A DNA stretch of 11,738 nt from JBLIRR01 sp049472395 (GTDB taxonomy: Bacteria > SZUA-182 > DTGQ01 > JBLIRR01), in assembly GCA_049472395.1 (NCBI GenBank), contig JBLIRR010000080.1, positions 1 to 11,738 on the forward strand, written 5' to 3'. The position numbers and the translations under genes are program-made. Below are positions 6,525 through 11,738 of the stretch, piece by piece. Below the pieces are notes generated by a model. The model ran no database searches, was not told the origin of the DNA, and saw only the letters and a list, made by a program, of their open reading frames with translations. Each line of letters opens with the position of its first letter. Within the stretch, counting starts at the first letter, position 1.

Positions 6525-8522
6525 TTACTCCTTCATCAACTGCAGTCTATATGGGCCTATTGTGAAAAAGTCGTTTAGGTCCATTCCTATGCGCCCATTA
6601 TTAATATCTCCTTCTGTGCCATACACAACAATCGTATAATTTCCTGTTTTAGGCAGAACAAGATTTTTAATTAACGCATTCTTTCCAGGCCCACGAGGCA
6701 TATCAGTTCCGCTATCGTCATCCGAGGCAATCACATCTCCTTCCGGATCTTCAAGACTCAAAGAAGGATTAAGACTACTGTCCCCATTTTCCGAATTAGC
6801 AAGGCGGTTTAAGGCGATAGTCACAATGGTGCCCTCTTTCGCTTTAAAGATAAATCTATCCTCAATCCCCCTTGTGAGAATTTCACCTTTAACCGTCTGC
6901 CCAAACCTTATTGAAGCATCTTTTCTCCCAGCCTCTTCAACCACCGTATAATCCACTGAATCACTGGCTCTGTCTCCCGCTACCACTGTTACTATTCCAC
7001 CTTTGAACTCTGTGGGGATAGATGCAACTATTTTCGTTGACGTTGCTTCGCTCACAACAGCTGATTGATTATTAAAATAGACATGATTAGAAAAACTAGA
7101 ATCAGTGTGAAAATATTTTCCATGAATAGTAATAAACCTCCCCGGAATCCCCGGGTCAGGCTCGATGGATTCGATGAGTGGCGGAACACTCTTAAAAAAA
7201 ATAGTAAAACCCTGATAATATTTTGTTTCATCCCCGGTAGTCACCTCCACGGTAGTTGTCCTCTCTGGACCTGAGTCTCTAATAGTGATATGAGCGGTAA
7301 TTTGATTCACGCTCTCTACAGAGTAAGAATTTACTTCTATTAAAGGTCCAAAATCAACGGAAATTGTTTCTTCCGGCGAAAACTGAGCCTCTTCATCATT
7401 AATTGTGACCGTGAGGCTTTCGCCTAAACAGGCGTGGTCAGGAGAAAGAATGGTAGGCTTAAATTTAGCCACTTTAATCGGGGATTCATCTTTACTTCTG
7501 TGTATAAATAAGGGGTTATACCACAAGGTTTTAAGATCAAGCCTATGTGTATATCTCTCCAAAGCATCCTTAATATCTGCTCTCTCTTTTTCAGTCATCT
7601 TTCTTTCAGAATCAAACCAGATAAACACATATTTGTCAGGTCCCTGGTAAATTGCGATATATTCTTCTATATCTCCGTCAGGAAGTTCTAAGGACGGATG
7701 CTCATCCCCCTTTATCACAGGAAGTTGAAAGGACAAAATAGCCATTTTACAGATGCCATCTTTCCCATATGTCGCACCATAACCTTTCTGTGCACCAATT
7801 TCCTTAAGCCTATAGTGGCTTAACATTTCACCATAACTTCCTTTATTGAGGTCATATCTTCCTAGAAAATCTTCATACAATACTAATTTAAAGTCCGATG
7901 GTATTTCGCCGGACCTAAATATAAACTGTTCCAATCCTTGCTCACGCCTTGAATATTTTTTTTCTTTATAGGTAATGAAAGGATGACGCCATACTGTTTG
8001 AAGCCCTATTTCTTTTCTGTATTTTTCCAATGAAGCGATTATTTTCTTTTTTTGTTTCGAAGAAAAATGTTTATTGTGAGGCCAGGAAATAAAAACATAT
8101 ATATCATCCGCCCCTCCATAGATTGCACAATATTCATATAATCCGCCATAGCCAAGAAATTGAATAAGCTTTTTTATGGATGAGATCTTAAGACTGAGAA
8201 ATGCCATATTGCCAGTATCATAGACATCATATAATGCTGCATATCCCTTCTGCGCTCCCATCCTTTTGAGTATATATTCACTAAAGATTTCACCGGGATT
8301 ACTTTTGAGCTGAAAATCTTCTTCAAGATCACTATTCTCAACGATCTTAAAACCTGATAATTTCTTTTTAGGCATAAGAACTAATTGTTCAAGGCTTTTA
8401 GGGAAAATCTTTGGAGTAGATGCATGCTTTTTAGAAATGATTCTTGACTTAATTAATACAAAACCTATTACGAATAATACTATAATTACCAAAAACAATT
8501 TAATGAGTGTATTCATCTTCAT
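6525..8522 (-). CDS. Membrane-anchored multidomain protein: duplicated unknown domain, Ig-like, IPT/TIG and PPC domains
   Basis: This 665-aa protein has a transmembrane segment at about 7-24. Residues 43-181 and 196-338 are two copies of one domain: both start LEQ(L/F), carry (G)AQKGY near the middle, have a YxAIY-G-D-YVFI-W block and end with a Lys/Glu-rich helix and W---PF/LF. I do not recognise this domain. Residues ~353-443 resemble bacterial Ig/IPT-like domains (SPDHACLGESLTVTI... VDFGPLIEVNSYSV). Residues ~447-527 fit IPT/TIG (IESIEPDPGIPGRFITIHG). Residues ~536-663 fit the pre-peptidase C-terminal (PPC) domain (DRFIFKAKEGTIVTIAL... SGTDMPRGPGKNALI... GNYTIVVYG... GPYRLQL). No peptidase or other catalytic domain is present, so it is probably an adhesive or structural envelope protein. 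ATG at 8522 is preferred over the ATG two codons later because of its ribosome binding site. Third gene of the operon. Confidence 0.88.
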   Translation of the reverse strand: MKMNTLIKLFLVIIVLFVIGFVLIKSRIISKKHASTPKIFPKSLEQLVLMPKKKLSGFKIVENSDLEEDFQLKSNPGEIFSEYILKRMGAQKGYAALYDVYDTGNMAFLSLKISSIKKLIQFLGYGGLYEYCAIYGGADDIYVFISWPHNKHFSSKQKKKIIASLEKYRKEIGLQTVWRHPFITYKEKKYSRREQGLEQFIFRSGEIPSDFKLVLYEDFLGRYDLNKGSYGEMLSHYRLKEIGAQKGYGATYGKDGICKMAILSFQLPVIKGDEHPSLELPDGDIEEYIAIYQGPDKYVFIWFDSERKMTEKERADIKDALERYTHRLDLKTLWYNPLFIHRSKDESPIKVAKFKPTILSPDHACLGESLTVTINDEEAQFSPEETISVDFGPLIEVNSYSVESVNQITAHITIRDSGPERTTTVEVTTGDETKYYQGFTIFFKSVPPLIESIEPDPGIPGRFITIHGKYFHTDSSFSNHVYFNNQSAVVSEATSTKIVASIPTEFKGGIVTVVAGDRASDSVDYTVVEEAGRKDASIRFGQTVKGEILTRGIEDRFIFKAKEGTIVTIALNRLANSENGDSSLNPSLSLEDPEGDVIASDDDSGTDMPRGPGKNALIKNLVLPKTGNYTIVVYGTEGDINNGRIGMDLNDFFTIGPYRLQLMKE
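7509..7937 (-). repeat. Second copy (B) of the duplicated unknown domain
   Basis: Residues 196-338 of the 665-aa protein. Landmarks matching copy A: an LEQ start, DFK at 210-212, YRLKEIGAQKGYGATY (237-252), EYIAIYQGPDKYVFIWF (287-303) and LKTLWYNPLF (330-339). The two copies have diverged well beyond recent duplication. Confidence 0.75.
7980..8396 (-). repeat. First copy (A) of the duplicated unknown domain
   Basis: Residues 43-181 of the 665-aa protein. Landmarks shared with copy B: an LEQ start, GFK at 57-59, YILKRMGAQKGY (83-94), EYCAIYGGADDIYVFISW (130-147) and LQTVWRHPF (174-182). Confidence 0.75.
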
Positions 8523-8527
8523 TAGAT

Positions 8528-8536
8528 CCTCTCCCC
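8528..8536 (-). promoter_or_regulatory. Strong ribosome binding site of the 665-aa protein gene
   Basis: On the minus strand GGGGAGAGG lies 5 bases before the ATG at 8522-8520, within the 27-base gap after the 869-aa protein gene. It is the best Shine-Dalgarno sequence in the operon and decides between two nearby ATGs in favour of the upstream one. Confidence 0.7.
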
Positions 8537-8549
8537 ATTCATTTTATAA

Positions 8550-11159
8550 TTATTTAAATCTTTGCTCCCTGTTACCTATCACCGCTCCCAAATAAAGCTT
8601 TTGGGCGCATATTTCATTATTTTTCATTGTCACAAGGGAAATGCACTCTTCATGGAGTAAGGGAATAATCTTAAGTATACCTGTTTTGTATATTTCAGGT
8701 GGCAATTTATAACGTTTCCAATTAAGTAAATTGTGATTTTCCCATTTTATCAAATCATCAGAGATACATGCATAAAGCCCGATCTCATGATTCAAAGCTG
8801 CAGTTCCAAGAAGTAAAAATCTTCCATCGGGCATCCGAAATGCGTGTATATATTTCCAAGCAGATCCTGGCAAATGATATTTAGAGTCTTTATATTGATT
8901 CTCTCCCCCATCACGTATATCAAAGGTAAGCTCGGGTGTGACTTCGGTAATGATCTCGGAAGACCCTTTATTAAAGGCAATGAGGGCCTTATCCTCTCTA
9001 CCCTCGCACATACCTATAGTAGAATCGTTATAACAAGAACCGATATTAACCGGTTTCTTCCAATTCCAAGAGTCTTCGGAATTAGTTACATATATACTAT
9101 TGCCCAACCTGAACGAAAGCCAGAACAAACCACGTATATCAACCATTAATTGTGGATGTTCAAGCTTATTTATCCAATGATCACTATCTTCTTGAAAATT
9201 TGGCCATTTCCAATCAACATCAAATGCAATCTTTCTGGGATGTGTCCAATAATCACAATTTTTCGATTTCGCCAACCAAAGATTTACTTCTCTTTTGCCG
9301 CAACGACGGGAACAGAAAACCATCCAATATTCTCCTTTCCTATCCTGGGTTAAACAGGGATGATAATCCTCCCAGAGAGAATTTACTCTCATTTTTTGAA
9401 AAGAGCCTAAACCTGTGTGAAGATTTCCCCGTGTTATCCATATATCTTTTTTTAATCTTTTCTCTGCCACTTGGTCACTTTCGCTAATCAGCGCATAAAT
9501 AGTGTCCGCTTGATTTCCAAAAACTGAAAAATAAAGCACACCAGGCAGGTCATAGGCTGTTTTGAGATTCTCTTCGATTTTCTTATTAAACCTCATCGCA
9601 TTTGCTTTAGATGCATGTACGAAAGAGGTTTTTATTTTTAGCTGCTTAAGATCCATGTGTTCCTCTTTTATAGATACATGTACTCCTATACAAGGATATT
9701 TAAGCCTGATTCTTGTAAATTTTTCCTTACCCAATTTAAATATTTGTTCTCGTGCCACAGTATTCCCGAAACTAAGATCAGAGACAGAAATATGACATCG
9801 TGAATGTTGATGCGCTGCACGATTTACAGGTAGACGTTCAGCTTGAAGAAAAATTTTCAACTCCGATAGTAGAAATCCACTTTCGGCAATAATTATATAG
9901 TTACCTGGTTTATTTGTGATAAAAATTTGATTTTGTGGTCCAACAAATTGATAATCTTCTGGTATTTCCACAATATCTTTATACGAATCTCCATTAATAT
10001 GCCATTTGAGAAAATAGGCATTTTTGTGTTTCTGAGCAATAGTATGATAATAATCCAAATTTTTTGTTACGATACCACTCCAGCTATGCATACCATGAAA
10101 TTTTCTTTTAGAGGCTTCATTATACAGACGGTCCGTAAGAGCAAACGCCCGATAAGCTTCCCTTAGCTTCTCCATTTTCTTAAAAAGTAAAGCAGCGCGA
10201 AAGGATGATACTATTGACAATGATGTATCTGTATGACGATTGGCCATTTCCAAGTAATACTGCGCGGCTATACCTGGTAAATTAAAGTAATGCTGGGTAA
10301 TCTCAGCAGTAATAAACTGCGCGATACCAGTATATTTATTATCTACATCCCCTTTTCCAACACGCCGTAATGCTACCATCGCATGTTCAATTTCCCCAAG
10401 ATCATAAAATATCTGACCCACACGGAATGAAGCATCATCAAATGAAGCATCATAATGGATGGCTTCCCGAAAAAACATAAGAGCTGATGTATATTCTCCC
10501 CTATCATACCTATCAATTCCGTTATAATAAGATTTAGCCGCATCAACTGACCTTGTGCTCATATGAAAAAGAGCATTACGTTCCTGATCTGTGAGAGGAA
10601 GATTGAAATTATTTACAATCTTGAGTGCTAAATCCTTCTCCAGCTTAAGTACTGTTGAATATAATCCATCTACTGATTCTACACGACGCAATTTTTGTGT
10701 AGCTATTTCCACAATGAAACACGTAATCTTGAGATTTCCGTCTTTGTGTAAGTAATTTCCAAATACCGCATAGTCAACCTGCATAATTTTCCCAAATTCG
10801 AGGGCTGTCTTATTGTCGATAATCCCTGAATTGCTTAGGCTTAACTCATCAAACATCATCTGCATACGTTCACGCTCTATAATAGAGAATTTACCACATG
10901 CTGAGAGATCTGTGATAAGAAGATCTGCAATAGCTTTTGATAACCAATCATTTTCACCTGGGCTACGATTGGTAAAATTTATGATACATAAGGCAGGAGG
11001 TATTTCATGAGCAAAGGTGAGAGGAGGATAAATGCCAAGAATGCTCAAAGAGAGGAATGAGAAAACCACACACAGAAAAAATGTTAAATTTACCGCTGTA
11101 AGAGTTTGTATGCTCTTTTTGTAAATGAACACGCAACCTGTAATCTTATAAGATGCCAT
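8550..11159 (-). CDS. Exported CsgG/FlgO-like plus TPR protein with a C-terminal BNR/sialidase-like region
   Basis: This 869-aa protein has a signal peptide (hydrophobic about 22-45, possible cleavage after TFA50). Residues ~54-185 match the CsgG/FlgO-like envelope domain: ALCIINFTNRS, an amphipathic helix, FSIIERERM (91-99), LSLSNSGIID (106-115) and ALEFGKIMQVDYAVFGNY (119-136). Residues ~200-345 are helical with a TPR pattern (YYNGIDRYDRGEYTSALMFFREAI). Residues 400-580 are beta-rich and unassigned. Residues ~592-812 carry three SxD/NxxxW turns (632-638, 694-700, 800-806), each after a YVTN-like strand, alternating with 'HP-L--D--G-yW' strands. This is like BNR/glycosidase-type propellers. 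Catalytic residues cannot be assigned. It starts 6 bases after the preceding gene's stop with no clear Shine-Dalgarno sequence, so translation may be coupled. Second gene of the operon and likely periplasmic or outer-membrane associated. Confidence 0.88.
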   Translation of the reverse strand: MASYKITGCVFIYKKSIQTLTAVNLTFFLCVVFSFLSLSILGIYPPLTFAHEIPPALCIINFTNRSPGENDWLSKAIADLLITDLSACGKFSIIERERMQMMFDELSLSNSGIIDNKTALEFGKIMQVDYAVFGNYLHKDGNLKITCFIVEIATQKLRRVESVDGLYSTVLKLEKDLALKIVNNFNLPLTDQERNALFHMSTRSVDAAKSYYNGIDRYDRGEYTSALMFFREAIHYDASFDDASFRVGQIFYDLGEIEHAMVALRRVGKGDVDNKYTGIAQFITAEITQHYFNLPGIAAQYYLEMANRHTDTSLSIVSSFRAALLFKKMEKLREAYRAFALTDRLYNEASKRKFHGMHSWSGIVTKNLDYYHTIAQKHKNAYFLKWHINGDSYKDIVEIPEDYQFVGPQNQIFITNKPGNYIIIAESGFLLSELKIFLQAERLPVNRAAHQHSRCHISVSDLSFGNTVAREQIFKLGKEKFTRIRLKYPCIGVHVSIKEEHMDLKQLKIKTSFVHASKANAMRFNKKIEENLKTAYDLPGVLYFSVFGNQADTIYALISESDQVAEKRLKKDIWITRGNLHTGLGSFQKMRVNSLWEDYHPCLTQDRKGEYWMVFCSRRCGKREVNLWLAKSKNCDYWTHPRKIAFDVDWKWPNFQEDSDHWINKLEHPQLMVDIRGLFWLSFRLGNSIYVTNSEDSWNWKKPVNIGSCYNDSTIGMCEGREDKALIAFNKGSSEIITEVTPELTFDIRDGGENQYKDSKYHLPGSAWKYIHAFRMPDGRFLLLGTAALNHEIGLYACISDDLIKWENHNLLNWKRYKLPPEIYKTGILKIIPLLHEECISLVTMKNNEICAQKLYLGAVIGNREQRFK

Positions 11160-11165
11160 TATTTA

Positions 11166-11738
11166 TTATTTTGTCTCTAGACTACATTTAAAAACATTAA
11201 ATAAATCTTTTTCCCAATCCTGAAGATTAGACTCACAGCTCGTAAGCATCTTCAAAGCTTCCTTCGCCTTTTCACTATTGGGGAATTCTGCTAAAAAGCG
11301 TTCCAGCTCTATTTTGGCATGAGCCCATTCTTTCTGGGCATAATAGCTCTTTGCATTCCAAAACCGGGCATCTCCCCGCGCAAGATTAAGATTAAGTGTG
11401 TTTATAAACTCCATGACAGCATGATCATACATACACCCGTAAAAATAACCGAGGCCTTTTGTAAAATGTAGATTTTCTTCCGGCGATTTATCCAATTCAC
11501 CACTTGGATTTAATTCTTTTATTTTTAAATCCAGATCCCTCATCAACTTTCGTATAAGCTTATGTGTCAATGCAATGATTTCATTTACTTTTCCGCTTAT
11601 TTCTTCAGACTTTATAAGTTGCGTTGTCTCCACATTATATAAATGACCATTAACTTTCAGTTCGTCGCCTACAAATATGAATCCGCCTGTGAGCACCATA
11701 TGAGCCCCAAGAACCTTACCAATCATCACACTATCTTT
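11166..11738 (-). CDS. CsgG/FlgO-like plus TPR protein, C-terminal part (5' end outside window)
   Basis: The frame is open to the right edge (codons for Lys-Asp-Ser precede the GTG at 11729), so the true start lies outside. The visible 191 residues begin inside a CsgG/FlgO-like domain. IGKVLGAHMVLTGGFIFVGD and VNGHLYNVETTQLIKSEEISG align in pattern with FGKIMQVDYAVFGNYLHKDG and ITCFIVEIATQKLRR in the 869-aa neighbour. After a linker (LNPSGELDKSPEEN), the rest is helical with a TPR pattern (FTKGLGYFYGCMYDHAVMEF, then FWNAKSYYAQKEWAHAKIEL and FPNSEKAKEAL). It ends at TAA, 6 bases before the next ATG. It is the first visible gene of the operon and probably an envelope lipoprotein or periplasmic partner of the following product. 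The missing N-terminus would show whether it is a lipoprotein. Confidence 0.85.
   Translation of the reverse strand, partial: KDSVMIGKVLGAHMVLTGGFIFVGDELKVNGHLYNVETTQLIKSEEISGKVNEIIALTHKLIRKLMRDLDLKIKELNPSGELDKSPEENLHFTKGLGYFYGCMYDHAVMEFINTLNLNLARGDARFWNAKSYYAQKEWAHAKIELERFLAEFPNSEKAKEALKMLTSCESNLQDWEKDLFNVFKCSLETK

Noticed and set aside
11727..11729. GTG as a start for the right-edge CsgG-like protein
   Set aside because: The frame continues to the window edge, and the residues around it are the middle of a CsgG-like domain.

Overview
The window comes from a Gram-negative-type bacterium. A class A penicillin-binding protein of the PbpC (PBP1C) family with its C-terminal BiPBP_C-like domain, CsgG/FlgO-like domains and a PPC domain all point that way. 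The species and phylum cannot be fixed from the sequence. There are no RNA genes, insertion sequences, CRISPR arrays or phage genes. Coding density is very high and no gap between genes exceeds about 175 bases.

Left part (1 to about 2774, + strand): the C-terminal half of pbpC (cut by the window edge) overlaps by 11 bases a secreted SpoIID/LytB-domain protein. In sporulating bacteria SpoIID proteins cut glycan strands from which stem peptides have been removed. The pair therefore looks like a peptidoglycan synthesis and remodelling unit. Directly after it, an unlisted 56-codon frame (2604-2774) with a good ribosome binding site may encode a small membrane or exported peptide. Its stop codon overlaps the stop codon of the convergent operon.

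Right part (11738 down to 2771, - strand): four closely spaced genes read in one direction, with gaps of 6, 27 and 55 bases. In transcription order they are: (1) the C-terminal part of a CsgG-like plus TPR protein, cut by the right edge; (2) an 869-aa exported protein with a CsgG/FlgO-like domain, TPR-like helices and a C-terminal BNR/sialidase-like region; (3) a 665-aa membrane-anchored protein with a duplicated domain of about 140 residues that I do not recognise, an Ig-like domain, an IPT/TIG domain and a PPC domain; (4) a 1232-aa membrane-anchored protein made almost entirely of 25 copies of a ~41-residue repeat. That repeat matches the blade pattern of PD40/TolB-like beta-propellers, with an Ile-Asn-Asn-x-Gly core where PD40 has Trp-Ser-Pro-Asp-Gly. 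Gene 4 carries near its N-terminus a 16-residue motif that also opens both copies of the duplicated domain in gene 3, which ties the two products together.

Taken together, the minus-strand genes look like an envelope or cell-surface assembly of unknown function built from CsgG-like, Ig-like and beta-propeller parts. Hand counts of sampled lines give about 48% G+C for the left genes and about 34% for the operon, so the two halves may have different histories. The operon is the best candidate for an undescribed system. Its biochemical role cannot be read from the sequence.
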